Both the position numbers and the translations under genes were made by a program. DNA of 64,000 nt from a virus: the IMG/VR virus record IMGVR_UViG_3300025141_016305, positions 1 through 64,000 of that record. One strand, given 5' to 3'. Positions 37,568-45,600 of this stretch are shown here, one piece after another (within the stretch, counting starts at the first letter, position 1; each line of letters begins with the position of its first letter). A model generated the notes under the pieces. It saw nothing but the letters and a program-made list of their open reading frames with translations. It did not search any database and was not told the origin of the DNA.

Positions 37568-40238
37568 TGGTGTCACCTCCCGAATCCATCGTACCTGCTC
37601 TTCTCTGGCTTACGCTTGATTCTAGCTCTTCTGCCTCTTCGCTTGTTGGGCGCAAGTTAGGTGGAACACCGCGGGGGGCATATTGCGAACTCGCGGGACT
37701 GGTTCGACGAGATGGGGCCGGGGTTGGCCTTCTGGAGCCTCCAAACTCTTGAAGGTCCCTTTCTCTCTGGCGAGCTTGCTCTTCTCTCATTTCCGTCATA
37801 CGGGGGCTTTCAGGTCCATAAAGCCCAGAATCACTTGGACTGGGCAGCGCTCGGCTTGTGGGCGATGGCGGAGGCTCAGGTATCTCTGTTGCATCTTCAG
37901 ACAATGCAGCATCAGCGGCATTGACCGAATTGACTGATGGGTTCTTGGTCGCTAGTTCCGGTGATGTGGGTAACTTTGTGGCACCTTCTCTAGTTGGACT
38001 AGAAAATGAACACTCTAAGTTTGTAGCCAAGCTTCCTTCATTTGTATAGGTTGTCGCCACTTTTATTACTGTATAGTAGCCACCCAAGCCCAAATTGGCT
38101 GCTGGGGAGTTTTCATCTCTGGGGTCTCCAAACCCTACAGAAAACGGATCAATGTAAATTTGACTTCCCGGAAAGAACATCATATTCCCAAACATTGAAA
38201 CGTTCGCATGATATGGCATCTTCAACTCATCATACAGTCCGATCTGACCAACCATCAAACCTTCTCTTCTATAAGTTATGTCAAATTTTGAAAAATTAAT
38301 ATTTTTTATTATACCACGATCTTTGCCTAAGTCAAAATGAAATATACCGTTTTTTAAATCCTTTTTTCTGTCTCCAGCCTTACGACTTGAGGGTATTTTT
38401 GTGTTTGTTTGCGGATATATAATAAAATATTCTCTTTCATTATTGGCTTTATCTATTTCAAAAGTATTCATAGGTATTGCAGCTGCCACTCCTCCGTCAA
38501 GCGGGCCCGGGGCTTGATCGGGAGAGATTTCTCCTGGTTCCATATCAGAAAAACTTTCTTTTAGTTTTGCACCAGTATAGGAAACAGCTGCAAAAGTTGT
38601 ATCTGTATTTTTAACAACATGAGGAGCAATGTCGTCAAAGCTAGAAAAAACCTTATCCAAAACAGCTTTGTAAGAATCTTCCAAAAACTTTTTTATAGTG
38701 TATTTCTTGTCAGCCATATTTACAACTTCATTAAAGATGTATTGCTGGTATATTTCTACTGAAACTGGCAAATCTGCAATATTAACTCTTGCAATTTTTC
38801 CATCATCGAAGCTTATATGCACATCTGCCAACAAAACTGTCATTTTTTTAAAATTTTCAAAATCTTCCTGAATCTGTTTTGCAACAGATTCATCTTCGTT
38901 TTTTGCCCTAGCATACGCATCCGTAAAATCTTTCTCTTTTTTCAAGAAAAAAGCCTCTATCATATCTCCAAAAGTAAAGAAGTGCAACGTTCTTGCAGAA
39001 GCTTCAAGTCTTTGCAGGAGATTCTTTGCCTCAATCTTTGCGTCTGTACTAGATGAAGGCTCATCTGCTGGGAGTGCCGGGGGCGTGCTGCCAGCTGTAG
39101 GCAAAGAGGATTCATCTTCTTGGCTTTCTCCTTTCAAGTGGTTTGGAAAAGAATACAGTTGCAAGAGTTCCGGAATTACATCGATGGAAAAGAGCCTTTC
39201 TCTTTGTTCTAAGATTTCACTAATTTTTCGAATTTCATTCTGAATTTCTATTACTTTTTTCTGTCTTTTTTTTGTTCGCGAGGCCACGTCTGAAGCGTTG
39301 GTGGGTCCTATCATGTTGATAGTTCTTCGCGGGGTCTTAGTCGACGATCGCGTGAGGGCCTTTTCAATCATATCTCCGGGGCTCTCAATCAAGCTTGCGT
39401 GATCTAACCTCGAAGAGTCAATAAATGCAGTAAATTCAACATCTATGGTGGCGGATCCATCTTGATTCACGTTTATGGTATGATCCCCGGGGTACATTCT
39501 TAAGGAGAGAAAGTTTTTTTCAACCTGCTCTATTTCTGCATCTGTAAAAACAGAACCGGCACTGTCGGCAGACGAATAAGCTAAAATAACAGCTATTTCG
39601 TTTTGCTTGCGAAGTTGGCCGCGGCCAACAACCTTTCCTCCTGCCTTTTTTTGTGATCCAGCCAATTCTGTAGAAAAAGTAAATAAATCTGCTAGACGCG
39701 CATAGCCTGGTTTTTCTATGAAAATATTTGCCAAACTATCAATTCTAAGTGTAAGATTGCATTTGATATATCTGGAAGAAGTGAAAAAATCTTGACCTTC
39801 GACAACTACACCGAAGTTTTCAATAGTTGTATTTCCTCCAACATAGCCCGTAAACTCTGCAGAGCTATTTTCAAGAGGATCAAAATCTGAAATTATTGGA
39901 AAATAAAAAGGTATCAATGTGTCGTTTGAAACTTTGTAAAATCTAATTTCGGGAACCAGCATGCTTAATTTATATGTCTCCATATCAAAAAAGGCCATGA
40001 CTGGGTCTTGAATTGTCGGATAATTCGCCCCTGATTTAAATTTGCTGTTTAAACTACTCACTATAGAGTCTGGGTCGTAATCTCCTTTTAATTTTTTGAC
40101 ATACTTATAGTAAAACCTATTTGGAGACGAGCCAAGCATTGGCATGTCAGTCAATAGGCTGGGACTCTTAATTCCCAAAAGCCACATTAAATATGCCTGT
40201 GAAACTAAAGAGTTTTTTGGGTTCTGTTTTTTACTCAC
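37554..40238 (-). CDS. Large baseplate/tail hub-like protein, 894 residues
   Basis: No full-length family is obvious. A helix-rich middle (about 300-480) contains a coiled-coil (TKKRQKKVIEIQNEIRKISE). Near 640-760, FSKFDITYRREGLMVGQIGL, NVSMFGNMMFFPGSQIYIDP and LGLGGYYTVIKVATTYT resemble the beta-barrel hub domains of contractile tails. The last 120 residues are Ser/Pro/Arg/Glu-rich and likely disordered. The gene is coupled by ATGA to the LysM-like gene. It is probably a hub or wedge component. Confidence 0.65.
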   Translation of the reverse strand: MSKKQNPKNSLVSQAYLMWLLGIKSPSLLTDMPMLGSSPNRFYYKYVKKLKGDYDPDSIVSSLNSKFKSGANYPTIQDPVMAFFDMETYKLSMLVPEIRFYKVSNDTLIPFYFPIISDFDPLENSSAEFTGYVGGNTTIENFGVVVEGQDFFTSSRYIKCNLTLRIDSLANIFIEKPGYARLADLFTFSTELAGSQKKAGGKVVGRGQLRKQNEIAVILAYSSADSAGSVFTDAEIEQVEKNFLSLRMYPGDHTINVNQDGSATIDVEFTAFIDSSRLDHASLIESPGDMIEKALTRSSTKTPRRTINMIGPTNASDVASRTKKRQKKVIEIQNEIRKISEILEQRERLFSIDVIPELLQLYSFPNHLKGESQEDESSLPTAGSTPPALPADEPSSSTDAKIEAKNLLQRLEASARTLHFFTFGDMIEAFFLKKEKDFTDAYARAKNEDESVAKQIQEDFENFKKMTVLLADVHISFDDGKIARVNIADLPVSVEIYQQYIFNEVVNMADKKYTIKKFLEDSYKAVLDKVFSSFDDIAPHVVKNTDTTFAAVSYTGAKLKESFSDMEPGEISPDQAPGPLDGGVAAAIPMNTFEIDKANNEREYFIIYPQTNTKIPSSRKAGDRKKDLKNGIFHFDLGKDRGIIKNINFSKFDITYRREGLMVGQIGLYDELKMPYHANVSMFGNMMFFPGSQIYIDPFSVGFGDPRDENSPAANLGLGGYYTVIKVATTYTNEGSLATNLECSFSSPTREGATKLPTSPELATKNPSVNSVNAADAALSEDATEIPEPPPSPTSRALPSPSDSGLYGPESPRMTEMREEQARQRERDLQEFGGSRRPTPAPSRRTSPASSQYAPRGVPPNLRPTSEEAEELESSVSQRRAGTMDSGGDTNGDY

Positions 40239-40612
40239 TTTTCCTTATTCCACAATTGCAAAATATCTTTTAAAGGCCTAGGTATATAGATTATGTCTCC
40301 TGGCTTACAATAAAAATCAGCTGGCTTTTGGTTCCACCAAGCAATCAGGTACCAATACCTTGTATCGCCATATGCATCAAAAGCAATTTTAAACAATCTA
40401 TCCCCCAATTTAAAAATATATTTTTCGTTGTCAAAACTGGCTCTGTCTATTTCTGTAATCTCATTGATATCTTGTTTTGTGTATTGGTCTATAAACTCTC
40501 TTTGCCTTTTGGCTATATTGAGAGCCATTGGGTTACCTGCAGGACCGACATCTTTTGCGGCGTCATTCCTGACAACTTTTGTATTCGGATTTTTATATCT
40601 ATTAATAGGCAT
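40235..40612 (-). CDS. LysM-domain baseplate protein (gp53-like)
   Basis: The C-terminal 70 residues form a LysM-like module: KLGDRLFKIAFDAYGDTRYW, LIAWWNQKPADF and CKPGDIIYIPRP. T4 gp53, a baseplate wedge protein, has such a LysM fold and binds peptidoglycan or other wedge subunits. The N-terminal 50 residues are charged and probably extended. The gene lies between the tail-completion-like protein and the large hub-like protein, in keeping with a baseplate job. Confidence 0.75.
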   Translation of the reverse strand: MPINRYKNPNTKVVRNDAAKDVGPAGNPMALNIAKRQREFIDQYTKQDINEITEIDRASFDNEKYIFKLGDRLFKIAFDAYGDTRYWYLIAWWNQKPADFYCKPGDIIYIPRPLKDILQLWNKEK

Positions 40613-40631
40613 CTCTTTTTATCCTCATATT

Positions 40632-41315
40632 TTATATTATTCCAATAGACATTACATTAGCAACGTCTGCTCGACCGTTAGGGGAACTAGATTCTGTTGC
40701 ATCCGACGCTATTGGGGTTTGCGTTTGTCCGTATGGAAATTCTTGTGTTAAAAAATCACCAGATGAATTAAAGCCAATTTCCGAATCGTGTTGTGGCACG
40801 AAATTGAAAGATATTCTAAAAATCTGCGGAACAATGGTTCCGTCTTCTCTAATGAAGTGGCTCGATTTAAAATCCGGGTCAAAAGTTAATCCGCTGATGC
40901 ACCCTATGAGCCCATCGGAACCGTTGGCTGATTGAATATAGTTCATAAGCTTTACTTTCAAGATAGGTGGCGCTTTTATTGTTCTAGCGGCAGAGCCCCT
41001 CGTATTTAATGGCTCACTATAAACTGGGTAAAGCATTTGAATAAACTTTGAATATTGTGTTAGGTTTTCTTCCGCTTTGGCACGGTCGGGGGCGAGAACA
41101 GATAAAGTAAGACTGATTCTTCTGCTTGTGCCTCTATATTGCTTTACTGGGTCGACGCGGCCAAAACTCTCTTCGTTGCCCCAACTTACGTTATAATTAT
41201 CAGAAAAGTTGTCTATAAAAGCCGGAAAACTTACAGATTGACCCGTAGTTACACTTACAACACTAAGTATTTGGCCTTTTTTTCTTGCTATTTTCTCAAA
41301 TGTTACTATTGACAT
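40632..41315 (-). CDS. Tail/baseplate protein, 227 residues
   Basis: A beta-rich protein with FPAFIDNFSDNYNVSWGNEE, VKQYRGTSRRISLTLSVLAP and a conserved-looking LTQYSKFIQMLYPVYS helix, then GLIGCISGLTFDPDFKSSHF. This pattern occurs in tail-tube-baseplate adaptor proteins of contractile phages. It follows the tape-measure gene, where T4 encodes gp48/gp54-type or hub components. Assignment is from position and fold pattern. The last 40 residues are low-complexity. Confidence 0.65.
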   Translation of the reverse strand: MSIVTFEKIARKKGQILSVVSVTTGQSVSFPAFIDNFSDNYNVSWGNEESFGRVDPVKQYRGTSRRISLTLSVLAPDRAKAEENLTQYSKFIQMLYPVYSEPLNTRGSAARTIKAPPILKVKLMNYIQSANGSDGLIGCISGLTFDPDFKSSHFIREDGTIVPQIFRISFNFVPQHDSEIGFNSSGDFLTQEFPYGQTQTPIASDATESSSPNGRADVANVMSIGII

Positions 41316-41335
41316 TGTTTAACCTCCATTAACAA

Positions 41336-43111
41336 TTATGGTCCCGCCATGGCCAAAACTCTTGAAAAGAACTTCATAAGAAATTGGGTAAACGCTTTTG
41401 CGCTTTCCTCGTTCATAAACACCTTGTTTATTGCGTTCATCGCTTCTTTCGTCTCTTCCTCAGACATGCCACCTTTAGAAAATTTTTCACCGGCTGCGTA
41501 CGCTGCTTTAATATCTGACATTGATGATTCAGCGGTCCGCGCTATAAAGGCGCCACCGGCGTCGAATTCGGCGCCCGGGAGAGATTCTCCAGTAATAGGG
41601 TCTCTTTTAATGCCAGCTGCAGCTGTTTGGAGCGGTGTCATCCCGGGGCCGCCGGGGGTGCCTAGCATTTTTTGCAATGCGGCAATAACAACAGTAGCGG
41701 CAATAGGGCTTTCTCCTGCGATGTCGAGGCCCGTTTTTGCTATACCAGCAATCATACCCGCAAAAACAGGGTTTGTTTTTGCCATATCTGCCAATTCAGT
41801 ATCAAAAAAATCTGGTCTTATATCTCTATCCGGCTGATATGGCTCTCTTGCTCCCCGCATTGCGGCATCACCGGCCAGATTTCTGTCCATTCGGCCGAGA
41901 AAGCCGGCTTGGAGAAGTTCGAGTATTCTTTCTGGGTTGTCTCTGAGAGTTTGCTCGTCAAAACCTGCTGCGGCACCTGCTTGTATGAGACCTTCTCTTG
42001 TGGCGCCTTCGGCTGCTCGCGAAAGGTTGATGGCCATGTCTTCTAAGGGAGTTCTTAGGTTCTTTATGGTTGTTTCTAACTTTGCCATCTCATCAGTAGC
42101 CAAGGTAGTGCTCATTGCAAACTTATCCATGTCATCGCCTGCCATGATGCCTTCTAGAGGTTTTGCGCGTTCGTCGATCTCTTCCCCTAAGATTCTTTTC
42201 ACAGCATCGTCGGGGCCCTCTGTTAAAAGCTTCCTGACATCTAATGGTGACATACCTCCTAGCGCTGTTCCAATTGCTTTAAGTTCATACTTACCAAGTT
42301 CATCGATATTTACCCTTTCACCTAGCCTTTGTTGTATTGTTGCAACTCTTTCTGCCTCATCCATACTCAAAAGCTCTAGTGGGTTAAAAACATTGGCGCC
42401 CAGGATTTGGTTTAATTTGCCGGCCATTTCAGTTGCGCCGCCGAATGTATCTAGCCCGTCACCAAACTTTTCGGCCATCGTAGAAAATTCAATGCCTGTC
42501 TTTCTTGACTGTTTTTCCATTCTTGTAAAAACATTTAAAGTTTTTTCTGCATTATAAGCAAAATTAGTTTGGGCAAAACTAAAATCATCCATTAGTTTTT
42601 TAGGGTTTATGAACAAATCTCTAGATATCTTGCTCATTGAAGCTGCGAAGACCTCAAGCTGATTTCGATTGGCTCCAAAAGCCATGGCTTGATTATCTAT
42701 GGCTTTCGCTAAAGCGGCAGACTCGAACCCCATCTCTCTCATTAGGGCCGTCGATCTTGCCAGAGCAGCTTGGCCGCTTTGGTTTATACCTAAAAAAGAT
42801 GTCATGTTGGTGGCAAGATCTGTCATTGCCTCCGCGCCGCGTTGGGCGGAACCAAAGAAATCGGTTGAAAAACGTACTGCTTGGTCTAATGCTCTGCTGA
42901 ATTCGCCTCCGGGGGCAAACTTGCTAAAGTAATCCCCTCCAGACTTGACCATCCGTTCATTGGCTTCGCGCATTTGAATTGCAATGTCCAAATGCTTCTC
43001 AAGGGGGCCCATGATGTTACTAAGCTCTTTATTATATTGCTTGTAAAGACCGGTCAGGTCATTAACAACCCCTTTAATATCATCTCCAATTTTTCCAGGT
43101 CCACTGCCCAT
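41336..43111 (-). CDS. Tail tape-measure-like protein, 591 residues
   Basis: A long, mostly helical, Ala/Met/Gly-rich protein with coiled-coil segments (LYKQYNKELSNIMGPLEKHL and similar) and the repeated polar/hydrophobic pattern of tape-measure proteins. Hydrophobic stretches (AGMIAGIAKTGLDIAG, AATVVIAALQ) lie near 450-490. The product sets tail length and is ejected with DNA. Its location downstream of the tail-assembly chaperone-like pair (43169-44234) supports this. An ACTATTTATA-like motif lies 35 bases upstream. The tail length implied is only approximate. Confidence 0.75.
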   Translation of the reverse strand: MGSGPGKIGDDIKGVVNDLTGLYKQYNKELSNIMGPLEKHLDIAIQMREANERMVKSGGDYFSKFAPGGEFSRALDQAVRFSTDFFGSAQRGAEAMTDLATNMTSFLGINQSGQAALARSTALMREMGFESAALAKAIDNQAMAFGANRNQLEVFAASMSKISRDLFINPKKLMDDFSFAQTNFAYNAEKTLNVFTRMEKQSRKTGIEFSTMAEKFGDGLDTFGGATEMAGKLNQILGANVFNPLELLSMDEAERVATIQQRLGERVNIDELGKYELKAIGTALGGMSPLDVRKLLTEGPDDAVKRILGEEIDERAKPLEGIMAGDDMDKFAMSTTLATDEMAKLETTIKNLRTPLEDMAINLSRAAEGATREGLIQAGAAAGFDEQTLRDNPERILELLQAGFLGRMDRNLAGDAAMRGAREPYQPDRDIRPDFFDTELADMAKTNPVFAGMIAGIAKTGLDIAGESPIAATVVIAALQKMLGTPGGPGMTPLQTAAAGIKRDPITGESLPGAEFDAGGAFIARTAESSMSDIKAAYAAGEKFSKGGMSEEETKEAMNAINKVFMNEESAKAFTQFLMKFFSRVLAMAGP

Positions 43112-43146
43112 TTATAAATTTCTCCTAAAGGATACAACTATACACT

Positions 43147-43156
43147 TATAAATAGA
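43147..43156 (-). promoter_or_regulatory. TCTATTTATA motif upstream of the tape-measure gene
   Basis: A near-perfect copy of the recurring motif on the minus strand, about 36 bases before the ATG at 43111. It lies in the gap between the chaperone-like gene and the tape measure. Confidence 0.35.
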
Positions 43157-43168
43157 ACTTAATATATT

Positions 43169-43387
43169 TTATTTTTTACTTGACTGACTTTCTTTGACGT
43201 GTGCCAAAGTTCGCTCGACAAACCAGCGTCTAAGTCCAATGGGTAGGCTATATGCTTCAGTAAAAGACCAGTTTCCTTTTTGCATTAAGAAAAAGATTTC
43301 TTCGTAAGGGCCTTCTTTTATATAATCACTCGTTATTCCAAAACCATGCCCATGAAAAGGGCACCTCTCTTTCAGCTTCACCGCCAC
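43169..43387 (-). CDS. Tail-assembly-chaperone-like extension, probably made by frameshift
   Basis: This frame encodes EEIFFLMQKGNWSFTEAYSL, then PIGLRRWFVERTLAHV, a segment that looks conserved and helical. It has no credible independent start: the only upstream candidates are GTG at 43387 and 43381 with no ribosome-binding site. It overlaps the end of the gp26-like gene by 62 bases in the +1 frame. The overlap contains CCC-TTT-T (43346-43352), where a tRNA on TTT could slip +1 (or -2). I infer that it is the T-part of a fused chaperone, placed directly upstream of the tape measure as in many phages. Confidence in the coding region is higher than in the mechanism. Confidence 0.65.
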   Translation of the reverse strand: MAVKLKERCPFHGHGFGITSDYIKEGPYEEIFFLMQKGNWSFTEAYSLPIGLRRWFVERTLAHVKESQSSKK

Positions 43388-44234
43388 ATGAAGGGCAGGG
43401 TACCTCTTGGTGCATTCTAAAGCTTGGTGTCAAAGAAGAGTGAGTTATTTTTAACTTTTTAGAGTCCAAAGCCGGAATAAAATCTAAAAACTGGGATATT
43501 ATCTCCGGATCAGTTATTGGAATTGCGTTTTGGCTTGAGTTGGGCTCTCTAATTTCAACGATCATTCTTCGAAGTAGTTCGACAGTATAGTTGTAGTCTA
43601 ATGAATGTTTTTTTCTTTGCTTTTCGAGTTCAATTAAATATTTAAAATCTTCATTATTTAAAACTCGACAAACAATATTGTATTTACAGACGGGAAGATC
43701 AAAACTGAACGTTCCAGTTTCCTCGTTAACTAAAACATCTTCAGGCGAATTATTTAATTCCCCTAAAGCATTGGATACTAGTTCATCCAAGTCAAAATCA
43801 AAAATCTGTTCGGTATTGCAACTTTCACAATGCATTTTCATTTGATAATTTGGACCATATCCTGTTTTTCTTGCCTGAACAAGAATTGCCATCTTATCAA
43901 CGTCTCCAATATCGGATACTGTTATTGACTTGTCGATTAGTAGAGATTCAACTAGTTTATCTAATACAATTCCGCGAGAGATATAGTCCTGATTTACAAG
44001 AATATCCTCCTCTCTTGCTGTCATATACTTTATTTCAACCTTTTGAATATTTCTAAGTGTGTTTCCCTCAGAATAAAACTTACCTCTCGAAGGCAAGTCA
44101 ACAAACTCTGTTGGCACTACAAAAGAAGGTTTTGCAATTGCTTGTGATGGCGGGGTTGGCACAGGCTGTGGCTGTGGGGTTTGGTTATTGTTTTGTTTCG
44201 GCCTATTATTACGCCTTGAGCTATTTCTAGACAT
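43326..44234 (-). CDS. gp26-like baseplate/tail-assembly protein with zinc-binding Cys pairs
   Basis: A 302-residue protein resembling the T4 baseplate family that includes gp26. A Pro/Gln/Asn-rich disordered start (residues 1-35) precedes VPTEFVDLPSRGKFYSEGNT, IKYMTAREEDILVNQDYISR and a helical core. Two Cys pairs, CESCNTEQ and CPSCGGEAE, probably bind zinc. The stop (43326-43328) is read before the +1-frame extension discussed at 43169. It acts in hub assembly in T4; its position directly before the tape-measure gene is what is expected for a chaperone-like role. Confidence 0.75.
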   Translation of the reverse strand: MSRNSSRRNNRPKQNNNQTPQPQPVPTPPSQAIAKPSFVVPTEFVDLPSRGKFYSEGNTLRNIQKVEIKYMTAREEDILVNQDYISRGIVLDKLVESLLIDKSITVSDIGDVDKMAILVQARKTGYGPNYQMKMHCESCNTEQIFDFDLDELVSNALGELNNSPEDVLVNEETGTFSFDLPVCKYNIVCRVLNNEDFKYLIELEKQRKKHSLDYNYTVELLRRMIVEIREPNSSQNAIPITDPEIISQFLDFIPALDSKKLKITHSSLTPSFRMHQEVPCPSCGGEAEREVPFSWAWFWNNE

Positions 44235-44246
44235 TAATTCCTCTTT

Positions 44247-44927
44247 TCAATATTTATCTCTTTGAATGGCAAAATCGCTAGGACTATCACTAGAGTCCGA
44301 ATAGAACGCGGTTTCGCCCGCTTGCCAGGCTAGTCTCCATTTGTGACCGTTATCAACCATGAACTGTTTCACCATTTTACCTACGGGGCTGTGTGGAGAA
44401 TAATCGTGGCCTGCAAGAAATCCTCCCGGTTTAACTTTTTTAGACCAATGTTTTAGGTCTGCAGCGACTGCTTCTTTGCTGTGGTCTCCGTCGATATATA
44501 CAAGGTCGAAAAAACCATCCTCATATAACTTTACAGCCTCAAGACTATAGTCGACTATTATTTCCACATGTGGCTGGTTGCCAAAATGGTTGAAAACATT
44601 ATTTCTGCACCTTTCGTTTTCCATTCTTCTAACACCTGTACTGTTTTCTTCCGTTAAATATTTATCCCACGGATCAACTAATACTAATTTTTTGGGTTTT
44701 AAAAGTTTATTAATTCTATACGCGTTTTTGCCAGAACGAACTCCAATTTCGATCACGTTTGTGTTTTCTGGAAAAGAGGCGAAGAATCGATTTCGCATGT
44801 GGTTCCAATGATTGAGGTTCTTCATTCCATCGTGTTCTAATTTAATGCATTCGTTTAAGAAATCAATATCATCTTCACAATAAAGACTCTTAGGGGTTGT
44901 AGTACTTCCAAACTCAAAGTCAGCCAT
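44247..44927 (-). CDS. Class I SAM-dependent methyltransferase, 226 residues
   Basis: The Rossmann core has motif I VIEIGVRSGKNAYRI, KLVLVDPWD (motif II), an acidic YIDGDHSKEAVAADL (motif IV region) and KPGGFLAGHDY. This matches the Methyltransf_24-type small-molecule or sugar methyltransferases. It lacks a DNA-binding region, so it probably modifies a small molecule or glycan. It is an odd insertion between the tail-tube and gp26-like genes, suggesting a moron or virion modification role. Confidence 0.82.
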   Translation of the reverse strand: MADFEFGSTTTPKSLYCEDDIDFLNECIKLEHDGMKNLNHWNHMRNRFFASFPENTNVIEIGVRSGKNAYRINKLLKPKKLVLVDPWDKYLTEENSTGVRRMENERCRNNVFNHFGNQPHVEIIVDYSLEAVKLYEDGFFDLVYIDGDHSKEAVAADLKHWSKKVKPGGFLAGHDYSPHSPVGKMVKQFMVDNGHKWRLAWQAGETAFYSDSSDSPSDFAIQRDKY

Positions 44928-44929
44928 TA

Positions 44930-45544
44930 TTAGAATCCACTGTTGCGGGTGTTATCACCAGTATAGCCGCCGCGGCTTAACTCACCAGATGGCCCAGTGG
45001 GAGTTTCAACATTCCATGGAACAGCTGGACCGTCGCCGGCGTTGGTTTCAACGGTAGCCCAGTCATAATTTAAATTAACTGCAATATTAACCAATCCTTC
45101 ATTGCTATAATCCAAATCGCCAAAATCAACAGAGGTTATCAGAGGGTTATGAATTGTCCAAGTTTCAATTGGGGCGCCGTCTTGGTTTAATTGACTAAGC
45201 TTGATTTGTGTTCCCAAAGATTCAACCATTCCTTTTTTTGAAATCGTTGAAGGTCCTGCTTCATTATATTCTGGCGGTATTCTATATCCTGCATTTTTCA
45301 AAATGGCATATAAACTTCCTGTTGAATCCGGACTTACAGGATCAACAATTGTGAAATTAATAGGAGCCCAAGTAACTCTACCTGGATATTTAAACTCATA
45401 ATTCAAAAAGTTGTGAGGAGTGTTCCCTACACTAAACCCGGGCTTTTTTACCTTTGTAACGATAAACTGTGGCATACCTGATAAATAAAGTAACCACCTA
45501 AACGATCTTTTAGGCTCGACGCCTGGTTGATTCCAAAACGGCAT
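44930..45544 (-). CDS. Tail tube protein (gp19-like)
   Basis: A 204-residue protein with the beta-rich pattern of contractile-tail tubes: GMPQFIVTKVKKPGFSVGNT, YEFKYPGRVTWAPINFTIVD and TWTIHNPLITSVDFGDLDYS. It matches T4 gp19 in length and in the strand-loop order that polymerises into hexameric rings. It follows the sheath gene directly (56 bases), the usual sheath-tube order. The C-terminus is Gly/Pro-rich. Confidence 0.88.
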   Translation of the reverse strand: MPFWNQPGVEPKRSFRWLLYLSGMPQFIVTKVKKPGFSVGNTPHNFLNYEFKYPGRVTWAPINFTIVDPVSPDSTGSLYAILKNAGYRIPPEYNEAGPSTISKKGMVESLGTQIKLSQLNQDGAPIETWTIHNPLITSVDFGDLDYSNEGLVNIAVNLNYDWATVETNAGDGPAVPWNVETPTGPSGELSRGGYTGDNTRNSGF

Positions 45545-45600
45545 ATTTTTAGTCTCCTATTACTATTAGTATATATCATCCGGAAAACTTTTTTCAGTCT

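Noticed and set aside
41349-42557. Long plus-strand reading frames (162, 124 and 206 residues) opposite the tape-measure gene
   Set aside because: They lie fully antisense to a well-supported helical gene, contain Ser/Pro/Ala-rich shadow composition, and have no ribosome-binding sites.
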